64,000 nt of DNA from Gemmatimonas phototrophica. Its GTDB lineage: Bacteria > Gemmatimonadota > Gemmatimonadetes > Gemmatimonadales > Gemmatimonadaceae. How positions within the stretch are numbered: position 1 is the first letter of the stretch; each line of letters opens with the position of its first letter. Location of the stretch: positions 1 to 64,000 of the forward strand of contig CAMBNV010000004.1 of the NCBI GenBank assembly GCA_945869195.1, read 5' to 3'. The position numbers and the translations under genes were made by a program. Positions 55,738-64,000 of this stretch are shown here, piece by piece. The notes below the pieces were generated by a model. That model was not told the DNA's origin and searched no databases. It saw only the letters and a program-made list of their open reading frames with translations.

Positions 55738-55799
55738 CGGTAATGATCCTGGAGTGGTGTGACGGTCGCGGCAGTCCGCGACGCAGATACATTTGCGGG

Positions 55800-56132
55800 A
55801 TGGCTACGCCCGAGGAATTCTTCGCGATCGACATCCGGGTGGGGACCGTCCTCGAAGCGACGCCCTTCCCGGAGGCCCGCAAGCCGTCGATCAGACTCCG
55901 CATCGACTTCGGAGCTGAACTCGGCGAGCGGCGATCCAGTGCCCAGCTGACCACGCACTACCGCCCAGAGGAGCTCGTCGGGCGCCAAGTGATTGCCGTG
56001 ACCAACATCGGCACCCGCAAGATAGCCGGATTCGTGAGCGAAGTGCTGGTGCTCGGCGTCATGCCCACGGCTAGCGAGGTGATCCTACTCCAACCCGACC
56101 GACCGGTCGCGAATGGAACGCGGATCGGCTGA
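55800..56132 (+). CDS. csaA: tRNA-binding protein, CsaA type
   Basis: 110 residues from ATG 55800, a single tRNA-bind OB fold (F-F-A-I-D-I-R-V-G-T-V and I-G-T-R-K-I-A-G-F-V-S-E-V-L-V-L-G). Bacillus CsaA has chaperone-like and tRNA-binding activity. Confidence 0.9.
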   Translation: MATPEEFFAIDIRVGTVLEATPFPEARKPSIRLRIDFGAELGERRSSAQLTTHYRPEELVGRQVIAVTNIGTRKIAGFVSEVLVLGVMPTASEVILLQPDRPVANGTRIG

Positions 56133-56185
56133 TAGCTTGCAGTGGGCGAACACAGCGAGAATACCGATCAGACCGGGGAGCGATC

Positions 56186-56611
56186 ATGAGTGTGGGAGTG
56201 CCAAAAAGAGTCAACAACGTTGTCGTGCGGTGGGACGGGGAGCACCGCTTTGACGGCAGTCGGCTGGGAAGCCAGCAGAGCATTCGGATCGATGCCGACG
56301 CCGCGACAGGGCCCGGCCCGGTGGACGCGTTGTTGTGTGCGCTGGCTGCGTGCATCGGCACCGACGTGGTGGACATCCTCGAGAAACGTCGGACGCCGGT
56401 CCAGGGACTCACCATCGAGGTGCGGGGGGACCGGGCGGGCGCGGTGCCGGCGCGGCTCGAGCGGATCCACCTCACCTACAAGGTGCGCGGCCTGGGGATC
56501 GAACGCGTGCACGCCGAACGCGCGATCGAGCTGGCGGTCACGAAGTACTGCTCGGTGCGCGACAGCCTCGATGCACAGATGCCGGTGGAGTGGACGCTCG
56601 AGCTCGAGTGA
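56186..56611 (+). CDS. OsmC/Ohr family protein
   Basis: 141 residues from ATG 56186, with GGGGAG upstream. The two redox cysteines lie in L-A-A-C-I-G and K-Y-C-S-V. It probably reduces organic peroxides using a thiol partner. A strong terminator follows. Confidence 0.88.
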   Translation: MSVGVPKRVNNVVVRWDGEHRFDGSRLGSQQSIRIDADAATGPGPVDALLCALAACIGTDVVDILEKRRTPVQGLTIEVRGDRAGAVPARLERIHLTYKVRGLGIERVHAERAIELAVTKYCSVRDSLDAQMPVEWTLELE

Positions 56612-56727
56612 GGTCGGGACGCCGTTGCCGGAGGCGGAGTGCCTAATCCGTGCCTGGTCCGTGCCTGGTCCACCGATCCGCTGATGGCGGGACCGGGGTG
56701 CTAAAGTAGAAAGTAGGCGATAGAAAC

Positions 56728-56764
56728 AACGGGTCCGGCAGATTTCGCTGGACCCGTTTTTCTA
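56728..56764 (+). terminator. Rho-independent terminator after the OsmC gene
   Basis: A 12-bp stem (56728-56739 with 56747-56758, one G-U pair) has a 7-nt loop and runs into a T-rich tail. It is one of the clearest terminators in the window. Confidence 0.85.
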
Positions 56765-56843
56765 TCGTTTCAGCTACTCGCTTCGATACGCATAGGCACG
56801 CCGCGTTGCGAAGTGCTCGTCGCGGGCCCTCTGGCCTGCGAGG

Positions 56844-57368
56844 CTACCGCCGCAGTTCGCGTACGGCATGTGCCCCCTCGGGCAGGATGATCCGTTCCAT
56901 CGCGAGTTGGACGGCGGCTCGCGAGCCGGGGAGCGAAACCAGCAGCTTGCCGCGCGCGCTGCCGGCGGTGGCGCGGGAGAGGATCGAGGCGGTGCCGACC
57001 TGCTCCTGGTAGCTCAACAGGCGGAAGAGTTCGCCGAAGCCGGGCATCTCTTTCTCGAGTAGCGGCGTCACGACCTCGACCGTGCGGTCGCGGGAGCCGA
57101 GTCCGGTGCCACCGGTGAGCAGAATCAGCTCGAGGTCGTCGCGAGCGAGCCAAGCCTCGACCTGCGCACGCACGCGGGCCTCGTCGTTGGGAAGTAGGTC
57201 GTGGGCGAGCACGGCGTGCCCGGCGCCGCTGAGGGCCTCGCGCAGATACCGGCCCGACTCGTCGGTCTCGGCGGTCCGCGAGTCGCTCACCGTGAGCACG
57301 GCGCAGCGGAGCACACTGAACTTGCGTGCATCACTCCGGTGCGCCTGCGTCCCCTCGGGGACGGTCAT
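56844..57368 (-). CDS. moaB: Molybdopterin biosynthesis MoaB/MogA-type protein
   Basis: 174 residues. Motif L-T-G-G-T-G is the MPT-binding loop, and L-P-G-S lies near the C-terminus. It adenylates molybdopterin or is involved in that step. ATG 57368 overlaps the anti-sigma stop (ATGA), so it is translated with the sigma operon. No other molybdenum cofactor gene is in the window. Confidence 0.9.
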   Translation of the reverse strand: MTVPEGTQAHRSDARKFSVLRCAVLTVSDSRTAETDESGRYLREALSGAGHAVLAHDLLPNDEARVRAQVEAWLARDDLELILLTGGTGLGSRDRTVEVVTPLLEKEMPGFGELFRLLSYQEQVGTASILSRATAGSARGKLLVSLPGSRAAVQLAMERIILPEGAHAVRELRR

Positions 57369-57640
57369 GCGCCGAGTCCCTCGGAACGCAGCGTCGTCAC
57401 GACGCGCTCGCGAAGCGCGATCGGACAGCGCTCTTCAGTGCGCGCCGCCTGCACAGCCGCGAGGAACCGGCGTTCGAAGTCGGCCCGGCTGGAGCAGCGC
57501 CCGCACTGCTGCACATGCGCCCCAAGCCGCAGCTCGAGCGATCCGTCGAGTTCGCCATCGAGAAAATCGAAGAGGCTCTCGAGCGCGGCATCGCAATCGA
57601 TCGCGGACCCTGCCAGCTGTTGGTCCTGCTCGTGCGTCAT
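57365..57640 (-). CDS. Zinc-binding anti-sigma factor (ZAS/RsrA-like)
   Basis: 91 residues. The H-V-Q-Q-C-G-R-C core (H-x3-C-x2-C) is the zinc/thiol-redox motif of ZAS anti-sigma factors. There is no membrane helix, so it is probably cytoplasmic. It overlaps the sigma gene by 4 bp (ATGA) and is presumably its partner. Confidence 0.85.
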   Translation of the reverse strand: MTHEQDQQLAGSAIDCDAALESLFDFLDGELDGSLELRLGAHVQQCGRCSSRADFERRFLAAVQAARTEERCPIALRERVVTTLRSEGLGA

Positions 57641-58239
57641 ACAGAACTCCGTGAAGGACTTGCCGACAAGAGGCCGGCATCGCGGGCATGCTGGGCGAGA
57701 CTGTGTTGCATGAGCTTGCGGCCGCGAAAGAGGCGCGAACGCACGGTGCCGATCGGGATGCCGAGTACCTCGGCCGCGGCCTCGTACGGCTGGTCCTCGA
57801 TGTCGACCAGTACCACCACCGCGCGGAACGATTCGGGGAGCTCCGCCAATGCGGCCGTGATCGACGGACCCAGATCGGTGCGGTCGAGGATCGAGTCGAG
57901 TCCTCCCCGCACCCACGCCTCCTGCGCCTGCGCCGCGTCGGCGAGCGCGGACTGGTCGTCGTCAACAGCGACCTCTCGCTGGCCCCGTTCTCTTGAGCGA
58001 AGGAACACATTGCGCGCGATCGTGAAGAGCCACCGGCGGATGTCGGTCTCGGGCTGAAAGGTGTGCCAGGAACGGAAGGCGCGCAGGTAGGTGTCCTGTA
58101 CCACATCCTCCGCATCACTCGGGTCGCGGGTGAGCGAGCGCGCGAAACGGTAGACGTCGTCCATCCCAGCGATGGCGGCATCAGTGAAGGCGGGTGGGGC
58201 GGAGGGCCTGACGGCAGCCCGGGGGGCGTCGGTCACCAT
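57637..58239 (-). CDS. ECF-family RNA polymerase sigma factor
   Basis: 200 residues. Region 2 ([16 protein letters not shown]) and region 4 (L-P-E-S-F-R-A-V with S-R-L-F-R-G-R) are clear. A 25-residue N-terminal Ala/Pro stretch precedes. Paired with a ZAS anti-sigma, it may respond to thiol or oxidative stress. It diverges from pdxH. Confidence 0.9.
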   Translation of the reverse strand: MVTDAPRAAVRPSAPPAFTDAAIAGMDDVYRFARSLTRDPSDAEDVVQDTYLRAFRSWHTFQPETDIRRWLFTIARNVFLRSRERGQREVAVDDDQSALADAAQAQEAWVRGGLDSILDRTDLGPSITAALAELPESFRAVVVLVDIEDQPYEAAAEVLGIPIGTVRSRLFRGRKLMQHSLAQHARDAGLLSASPSRSSV

Positions 58240-58358
58240 GGGAACGTCTCATAAATCCCGCTCGGATGCAAAGGTTCCGACTCGATGGAGCTGCCCTTGG
58301 CGACGCCTTCGATCACTGCGGCCTTGCCGAGCGCCCCATGCGGGAGGAACCTTTCGGT

Positions 58359-58997
58359 ATGAGTATCGCCCATCTTCGAGAGGAGTATCGTCGCGAGCAG
58401 CTGGACGAGCGTGATGTCGCCGCCGATCCGCTCGCGCAGTTCGATCGCTGGTTCACCCAGGCGCGTGAGGCCGAGGCGCCGGAACCCAACGCGATGGCGC
58501 TCGCGACCGCCGACGACGCGGGCGTGCCAAGCTGCCGGATCGTCCTGCTTAAGGCGGCGGATGACCGTGGATTCGTTTTTTTCACAGACTACCGGAGCCG
58601 GAAGGGAGCAGAGCTCGAGCGGGTTGACGCGCGCGTCGCGCTCTGCTTCTGGTGGGCACCGCTCGAGCGACAGGTGCGCATTGAGGGGCGGGTGGAGCGG
58701 GTGAGCCAGACCGAGTCTGCCGCCTATTTCAAGCAACGGCCACGCGGCAGCCGACTCGGCGCCTGGGCGTCGGCCCAGAGTGCGGTGATCGAGAGTCGCG
58801 CGGGGCTCGAGCAACGGCATGCGGACCTCGATGCCCTGTATCCGGGCGAGGATGTGCCGCTGCCGCCGCACTGGGGCGGGTATCGCGTGGTGCCGGACGG
58901 CTACGAGTTCTGGCAGGGGCGGCCGAGTCGATTGCATGATCGGTTGCGCTATGGGATGCAGACGGGAGAATGGCGCGTCGAGCGGCTCAGTCCGTGA
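58359..58997 (+). CDS. pdxH: Pyridoxamine 5'-phosphate oxidase
   Basis: 212 residues from ATG 58359 (ATG 58338 is an alternative; family length about 218). The FMN-binding region (R-I-V-L-L-K and L-C-F-W-W) and the C-terminal W-G-G-Y-R-V motif with R-L-H-D-R are present. It oxidises PNP/PMP to pyridoxal phosphate. The next gene is convergent, 9 bp away. Confidence 0.93.
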   Translation: MSIAHLREEYRREQLDERDVAADPLAQFDRWFTQAREAEAPEPNAMALATADDAGVPSCRIVLLKAADDRGFVFFTDYRSRKGAELERVDARVALCFWWAPLERQVRIEGRVERVSQTESAAYFKQRPRGSRLGAWASAQSAVIESRAGLEQRHADLDALYPGEDVPLPPHWGGYRVVPDGYEFWQGRPSRLHDRLRYGMQTGEWRVERLSP

Positions 58998-59006
58998 GGG
59001 ACCGGA

Positions 59007-59885
59007 CTAGCGCAGGGCGGCCAGTGCGTCCTTTGCCTGCTTGAACTGCGGGTCCAGCGCGAGCGCGCGCTCGTACGACGCTTTGGCATCGAGCTTTTTT
59101 TCCGACCGCTCCAGCAGCAGGCCCAGTCGGTAGTGAATGACGGCCTTGCTGGGCCGCAGGGTCGAGCTCTCCCACGCCGGTGCGGCGATTAGATCGCGCA
59201 GTAACTTCTCACCGCGGGCGAGCTGTTGGCCGCTGCTGGCAGCAAGGCGACCGATCTGAAAACGCGCGGCGATGTCACCCGGATGGCGCGCGAGGAACCC
59301 GTCGAGCGTCGCGAACGCGGCGGTGACGCGCCCCCAGCCGGCCTGGCGCTGCGCGAGCGTGATAACGGTACGCACACTGTCTGGTGCCGTAGCCATAGCG
59401 GCGCGGAGTGCACGTTCGGTCCCGGTGGTGTCCTTACCTCCCCAGGCGACACTGGCCGCGGCAAGGTGGCCCCGATAGACGTTGCGCTTCGCAATCTCCC
59501 GCTGCTGCTCGCGCGCGCGCGCCTCGCTGCCGCCCATGAAGCCCGGCGCCACGAGATAGAACAGGATCAGTCCGTCGCGCGCGTCGAGGAGTTCGGGGTC
59601 GAGGGCCACGGCACGTTCGAACTCGGCCTTAATGCGCCGCGCCATCAACGGCTGCCGCAACGTGCTGGCGGTGGCGGCCTGCTGTCCCACGGCGTTGCCC
59701 AGCCAGAGATGGTAGGCCCCGTTGTTCGCGTCGGCGGCGATGGCGCGTTCGAACTGCGTCTCGGCCGCGTCGGCTCTATTAAGACGCATGAGGCGCACGC
59801 CTTCGTCAAAGGCCGCCTTGCCGGCCTGCGCGGTGGATTCGCTCGCGAGAGAGAAGAGCAACATGAACAGGAGCCGGATCCGCAT
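59007..59885 (-). CDS. Exported TPR-repeat protein
   Basis: 292 residues. A signal peptide (M-R-I-R-L-L-F-M-L-L-F-S-L-A) ends near A-Q-A. Several TPR units are visible (for example A-E-T-Q-F-E-R-A-I-A-A-D and A-K-A-S-Y-E-R-A-L-A-L-D-P). It probably scaffolds proteins in the periplasm. Its ATG overlaps the rsgA stop (TAATG). Confidence 0.8.
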   Translation of the reverse strand: MRIRLLFMLLFSLASESTAQAGKAAFDEGVRLMRLNRADAAETQFERAIAADANNGAYHLWLGNAVGQQAATASTLRQPLMARRIKAEFERAVALDPELLDARDGLILFYLVAPGFMGGSEARAREQQREIAKRNVYRGHLAAASVAWGGKDTTGTERALRAAMATAPDSVRTVITLAQRQAGWGRVTAAFATLDGFLARHPGDIAARFQIGRLAASSGQQLARGEKLLRDLIAAPAWESSTLRPSKAVIHYRLGLLLERSEKKLDAKASYERALALDPQFKQAKDALAALR

Positions 59886-60829
59886 TATTTCTCTCGTTCG
59901 GCGTCGGTGAGTTCGCCGCGCAATTTGAGGTAACTCTCGTACCGCACCCGGTCGATGGCGCCGAGGGAAAGGGCGGCGTGTACGGCACAGCCAGGCTCGA
60001 CATCGTGCATGCAGTCCTGAAAACGGCAGTCGCCGAGGTAGGGCTTGAACTCGGGGAAGCACTGGTCGAGCGATGTCGATGGCAAGTTCCACATCCCCAC
60101 TTCGCGGAGCCCAGGCGTGTCGACGAGGTAGCCGCCATCGCCGTCGGGGAGCGGGATGAGTTTGGAACCGACCGTGGTGTGCCGTCCCTTGTTCACCGAC
60201 TGCGAGACTTCCTGCGTGCGGAGGTTGAGATTCGGATAGAGCGCATTCAGCAGGGAGGATTTTCCGACACCGCTCGGTCCGGTGAAGGCCGTGACGCGAC
60301 CGTGCAGGACGCTGCGCATCTCCTCGAGGCCGTCTCCGCGCTGCACACTCGTGCGATGCACCGGATAGCCGGCCGCGAGGTAGGGGCGGGCGAGTGCCTC
60401 GACAAACAACGCGTCGACCGGGAGGTCGATCTTGTTGAGGACAAGATGCGTGCGTAGGTCGTTCGCCTCGCAGATCACCATGAAGCGGTCGATCATGCGC
60501 ACATGCGGCTCCGGCTTGGCGACGGAGAAGACCACGAGCACCTGGTCGATATTTGCGGCAAGGACGCGCTCACCGTATCGGCCGCCGGGCTCGCGCCGCG
60601 CGAGGACGCTCGTGCGAGGCTCGATCGTGCTGATGCGCCAGCCGCTGCCGCGCTCGTCGGACTCGACCACGACGTGGTCGCCAACGGCGAGCTTGAGGTG
60701 GCCTTTCATCTCCTGCTTGAGCCGGCCGGCGAGACTCGCATCGCGCTCCTCGCCGTCGGCGGTCCGCACCCGCCAAACGCCACCCGTGCCCTCTACGACG
60801 ATTCCGCATGTGCCGGTCGGGTCGCTCAC
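59885..60829 (-). CDS. rsgA: Ribosome biogenesis GTPase RsgA
   Basis: 314 residues from GTG 60829. OB domain, then a circularly permuted GTPase (N-K-I-D precedes G-P-S-G-V-G-K-S-S; D-T-P-G follows) and a zinc motif with C-R-F-Q-D-C-M-H. It assists 30S maturation. The start overlaps the upstream stop (GTGA). Confidence 0.95.
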   Translation of the reverse strand: MSDPTGTCGIVVEGTGGVWRVRTADGEERDASLAGRLKQEMKGHLKLAVGDHVVVESDERGSGWRISTIEPRTSVLARREPGGRYGERVLAANIDQVLVVFSVAKPEPHVRMIDRFMVICEANDLRTHLVLNKIDLPVDALFVEALARPYLAAGYPVHRTSVQRGDGLEEMRSVLHGRVTAFTGPSGVGKSSLLNALYPNLNLRTQEVSQSVNKGRHTTVGSKLIPLPDGDGGYLVDTPGLREVGMWNLPSTSLDQCFPEFKPYLGDCRFQDCMHDVEPGCAVHAALSLGAIDRVRYESYLKLRGELTDAEREK

Positions 60830-61230
60830 GGAGCCTCGTCGTCGAGCGCGGCGGCGCGCTGTTCTTCGCGCTGTGCGTTGCGTTGTGTCTCCTCGCGCGC
60901 GCTAATCAACGCGTCGAGCTGCCGCTGCACCTCCTCGACGGTCATCGCGCCAAGCGCGGCTTTGGCGGCGCCAACGTCGTGACCGCGCGCTAAGAACGGC
61001 GACTCCAGATGCCCTTCGACGCCCTGCTCACCGAAACGCTTCCATTGCACAAAGAGGAAAAAAGCTCCGAACGGCGCGTCGGAGTCAGCCGCAGCGTCCG
61101 CAAGGATCTCCACGCTGTAGGAGTAGCCGTCGCGCCCCTCGAATGCGGCAGGACGCGCGTGGACGGCGGCGTACCCGCCGATGGTCCGCTCGTCCCCCAG
61201 GGAGTGATCGGCCGGAAGGAATCGACTCAT
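60826..61230 (-). CDS. Hypothetical protein upstream of rsgA
   Basis: 134 residues from ATG 61230. A beta-rich first half (G-Y-S-Y-S-V-E-I-L-A-D) and an Arg/Glu/Ala-rich helical C-terminus. No signal peptide or known motif. It is coupled to rsgA by a 4-bp overlap, so co-translation is likely. Function unknown. Confidence 0.6.
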   Translation of the reverse strand: MSRFLPADHSLGDERTIGGYAAVHARPAAFEGRDGYSYSVEILADAAADSDAPFGAFFLFVQWKRFGEQGVEGHLESPFLARGHDVGAAKAALGAMTVEEVQRQLDALISAREETQRNAQREEQRAAALDDEAP

Positions 61231-61261
61231 AAGCGCCGTAGCGTCAGGAGATGAGCGGGGG

Positions 61262-62929
61262 TCAGCGGGCCGCCGCGATCGGCTCGAGAGCGCGACGCAC
61301 GGGATGTGCACCGCCAACGGTCAACCGCGCGTCAAAGAAGTTCCAAGTAGTGAGTCCATCGTCGCTCTGCGGCTCGAGCATGATCGCGGCGACGAGGGCC
61401 AGTGCCTGCCTGCCGCTTACGACCCAGGTACCGCGCGCAAGTGTCAGCCGCTGCTCCGACCACTGCCCCTCGAGCCGTACCTCGCTGTGGCCCTGGAACG
61501 GACGCGCGCTCGTCACGATCGAGTCGAGCGTGAAGGCCTCGCCACGACCAGTCCAGGCACGAGTCAGTTGGCGGACCTCGACCCCGTGCACGCGGAGGCG
61601 CTCGACGATCGGCGTCATGCTGGAGTCGAGGATCCAGGCCTCGGGAAGCAGGCGCGAAAGCGTCGTCTCGAAGCGGTCGGCCACCGGCATTGGCACCGCG
61701 ACGAAGGTGTGCGAGCGCTTGAAGCCGCGGCGTACACCAGCCTCATGACGCAGCGTGTCGCCCATGGGAATGAGCGGCTCGACAAGCACCGGCGCCGTGA
61801 ACGGCGCGGTCGTCATACGCGCACGGAGCGGGACTGGTGTGGTCAGACCGCGCGCAAAGTTGGCGGTGCGCGCGCGCGCCACGACACCACTCCCCTGTTC
61901 GCCCACGTACGAGAGCAACTCGCCAACAAAAGCCGTGGTCGCCTTCACACGGCGCTCGAACGGGTCATGCGAGTAGGCCTCGGTGAGGATGCTGACACGG
62001 CCGCGGAGGCCGAAATAGTTGGTGCCGAATCGCGGCTTATGCTCATAAGTGAGCCAGCCCCCCTTGCTCAACGAGGCCACGTCCTCACGCCCATTCGCCG
62101 GACCGGAGAAGTTGCCGTAGTCGAAGGTCTCGAAGCCTCGGCGCTCTCGTACGCGACGCCGCAGCTCTGGAAGCATCGTGTCGCGCGTCCACGGGCCCGC
62201 GGGTGCGAGGGCATCGGTCATGGCCGCCGGATGTAGCGACGGCGCATAGGTCAGCGCGTAGCCGTGATACGAGCCATCGGTGGTATGCAGGTCGACGAAG
62301 ACATCGGGATCCCAGGTGCGGAACATCTTCAGGGAGGCGAGCGTCTCGGGCGCTTCGTTCTTGATGTAGTCGCGATTGAGATCGAGCTGCGCGCCGTTGG
62401 GCCGCTGGCCAACCAGCGGGGGGCCGTCCTGCTCGGAGCGCTGGCGCTCCTGCGGCCCCCACGTGTCGTTGCCATCGGCGTTGTAGATGGGCACAGCAAT
62501 CAGGACAATCGAGTCGAGCGCATTCTTGCCTCGATCGAGAATCAGATCACGGAGCAACGCCTGCACCGATTCCTTCCCCTCAACCTCGCCACCGTGGATG
62601 TTGCCCTGTAGATACACGATCGGTTTGCCGCTCGCCCTGGCTTCGGCCGGCGTGCGCACCAGCGGGCGAGAGACAATCAGGTAGGGCAACGCGAGGCCCT
62701 GCATCGTCGTCCCCATCGTGCCGCGCACCCACGCACCAGGGGCGCGCCCCTGGAGCGCGTCGAGGAAGGCGATCACGTCGGCGTACGACGATGTATTGGA
62801 ATAATTGGAGGCCTCGGCGCGCGTCTGCTGCGCATCGAGAGGCCCCGACAAGAGCAGCGCGACCAGTGCCGTCACGGCGGCCCGCACGAGGCACCCTCTC
62901 CCCGCTCCCCACTCACCACTGCCGTTCAT
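61262..62929 (-). CDS. Secreted M14-family metallocarboxypeptidase
   Basis: 555 residues. A signal peptide ends near L-D-A-Q. The zinc motif N-I-H-G-G-E-V-E-G (His and Glu) is followed by V-D-L-H-T-T-D as the third ligand region. A C-terminal beta domain follows. It removes C-terminal residues from peptides outside the cytoplasm; specificity is unknown. Its ATG overlaps the stop of the next gene upstream (ATGA). Confidence 0.85.
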   Translation of the reverse strand: MNGSGEWGAGRGCLVRAAVTALVALLLSGPLDAQQTRAEASNYSNTSSYADVIAFLDALQGRAPGAWVRGTMGTTMQGLALPYLIVSRPLVRTPAEARASGKPIVYLQGNIHGGEVEGKESVQALLRDLILDRGKNALDSIVLIAVPIYNADGNDTWGPQERQRSEQDGPPLVGQRPNGAQLDLNRDYIKNEAPETLASLKMFRTWDPDVFVDLHTTDGSYHGYALTYAPSLHPAAMTDALAPAGPWTRDTMLPELRRRVRERRGFETFDYGNFSGPANGREDVASLSKGGWLTYEHKPRFGTNYFGLRGRVSILTEAYSHDPFERRVKATTAFVGELLSYVGEQGSGVVARARTANFARGLTTPVPLRARMTTAPFTAPVLVEPLIPMGDTLRHEAGVRRGFKRSHTFVAVPMPVADRFETTLSRLLPEAWILDSSMTPIVERLRVHGVEVRQLTRAWTGRGEAFTLDSIVTSARPFQGHSEVRLEGQWSEQRLTLARGTWVVSGRQALALVAAIMLEPQSDDGLTTWNFFDARLTVGGAHPVRRALEPIAAAR

Positions 62930-64000
62930 ACTGGTTTTCCTGTTGCTGGGTAAAACGTTCGGCCCGTCTTTGCCATCTCTCGCAGAATCGCTGCCGGGAC
63001 GAACTGTCCGGGCTGCTGCGCATCAAGCCCCTCGAGCTGTTTCACGACCTCGGTGATACCCACCGCATCGATGTAGCGGAACGGTCCGCCGCGGAACGGC
63101 GGAAATCCGATTCCGAACACCGCACCGATATCGCCGTCGCGCGCCGACCGCATGATGCCCTCTTCGAGGCAGCGTGCGGCCTCGTTGACCATCGCCAGCG
63201 AGAGACGGCGCTGGATCTCCTCGCGCGGAATCTCGCGTCGCTTCGCACCGCCGGCATAGAGCGCATACACGCTCTCGTCGACGCCATCCTTTTTGCCACG
63301 CTTGTCGTACGCATAGAACCCCTGCTTCCCCTTGCGACCGAGTCGGCCGGCAGCGAGCACCTGCTGCAGCGCCTCGCTTGGCTTCATCCGGCCGCCGAAC
63401 GCCTCGGCCATGATCGCGCCCGACTGGCCGGCCACATCGAGTCCGACCTCGTCGATCAGGGTAATCGGACCCACCGGGAATCCAAACGTGGTCATCGCCC
63501 GGTCGATCGCGTCGATCGCAATGCCCTCATCGAGAAGTTTCCCGGCTTCGTTCACGTACGGCGCAAGGATCCGGTTCACATAGAAACCAGGGGCATCGTT
63601 CACCACGATGACCGTCTTGCCGATTGTGCGGCCGTACTCGACAACCGTCGCGGTAACCTCGGGCGCTGTCGTCGGCGTCACAATGACCTCGAGCAGCGGC
63701 ATCTTATGCACCGGCGAGAAGAAGTGCATGCCGATCACGCGCTCTGGGCGGATGCTCGCCGACGCCACCTGGGCGATCGGAATCGTACTCGTGTTGGTAG
63801 CGAAGATCGCGGTCGGTGCGAGCACCGCCTCCACCTCCTTCAGCACGGCGTGTTTGATCGCGAGATCCTCAAAGACCGCCTCGATCACAAGCGGCACGCG
63901 GCCGAAGCCCGTGTAATCCACCGTGCCGGAAACGAGCCCGACCTGGTCGTCGTACTGCTGCCGGGTGATGCGGCGCTTGGTGAGCCCCTCGCGAATCACC
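62926..64000 (-). CDS. FadB/FadJ-type multifunctional beta-oxidation enzyme, C-terminal part (cut by window)
   Basis: 358 codons are visible; the 5' end lies past the window. The segment is the 3-hydroxyacyl-CoA dehydrogenase part (V-F-E-D-L-A-I-K, N-T-S-T-I-P-I, F-F-S-P-V-H-K-M). The helical C-terminal domains follow. It belongs to fatty-acid beta-oxidation like the acyl-CoA dehydrogenase at 14258. Confidence 0.92.
   Translation of the reverse strand, partial: VIREGLTKRRITRQQYDDQVGLVSGTVDYTGFGRVPLVIEAVFEDLAIKHAVLKEVEAVLAPTAIFATNTSTIPIAQVASASIRPERVIGMHFFSPVHKMPLLEVIVTPTTAPEVTATVVEYGRTIGKTVIVVNDAPGFYVNRILAPYVNEAGKLLDEGIAIDAIDRAMTTFGFPVGPITLIDEVGLDVAGQSGAIMAEAFGGRMKPSEALQQVLAAGRLGRKGKQGFYAYDKRGKKDGVDESVYALYAGGAKRREIPREEIQRRLSLAMVNEAARCLEEGIMRSARDGDIGAVFGIGFPPFRGGPFRYIDAVGITEVVKQLEGLDAQQPGQFVPAAILREMAKTGRTFYPATGKPV

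Overview
The window is high-GC bacterial chromosome with dense, mostly house-keeping gene content. I saw no phage, plasmid, insertion sequence, CRISPR array, rRNA or tRNA gene. The gene set suggests a Gram-negative-type, probably aerobic organism: a GT51 penicillin-binding protein, many signal-peptide and lipoprotein genes, a CarboxypepD_reg/TonB-plug-like protein, large Ser/Thr kinases, a fused alpha-beta 2-oxoacid dehydrogenase E1 and an ImuA-ImuB-DnaE2 cassette. Gemmatimonadota is my best guess for the phylum. This is an inference from gene content, not from a marker gene.

Layout. Positions 1-7600 hold the end of a secreted beta-propeller protein, a DUF423 membrane protein and the translesion cassette imuA-imuB-dnaE2 behind an AT-rich leader with an 11-bp direct repeat. 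Positions 7600-18100 carry HMG-CoA lyase, GluQ-RS, an Nramp-like transporter coupled to a FAD oxidase and a deaminase, an MscS channel, an acyl-CoA dehydrogenase and an ABC-F ATPase. Positions 18000-26600 carry a four-gene minus-strand run (ispH, mutarotase-like, barrel-like unknown, fumarylacetoacetase), with a soluble transhydrogenase diverging from it. Positions 26600-36000 hold nucleotide sanitation, a CGNR regulator, a DEAH helicase, phosphofructokinase, a short selenoprotein gene, a pseudopilin and a DEAD-box helicase. Positions 36000-48400 hold two coupled Ser/Thr kinases, Lon, secreted proteins and a PBP1-type enzyme. Positions 48400-64000 hold NAD synthetase, an Ada-like repair protein, an HNH nuclease, the fused E1, an amidohydrolase remnant, twin thioredoxin-like ferredoxins, CsaA, OsmC, an ECF sigma/anti-sigma/moaB operon, PdxH, RsgA, an M14 peptidase and the end of a FadB/FadJ-type enzyme.

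The most notable item is at 32296-32535 on the minus strand. It is a complete SelW/Rdx-family gene with an in-frame TGA exactly where the CxxC/CxxU motif has its second redox residue. A 7-bp hairpin with a G near the start of its loop follows the TGA at bacterial-SECIS spacing. Read through, it encodes a 79-residue selenoprotein with a C-T-V-U motif, and a standard gene caller would truncate or miss it.

Many neighbours are coupled by ATGA/GTGA or TGA-NN-ATG junctions, and several convergent genes overlap at their stop codons. Few gaps exceed 200 bp, and only the leader of the E1 gene (51743-52139) exceeds 300 bp.
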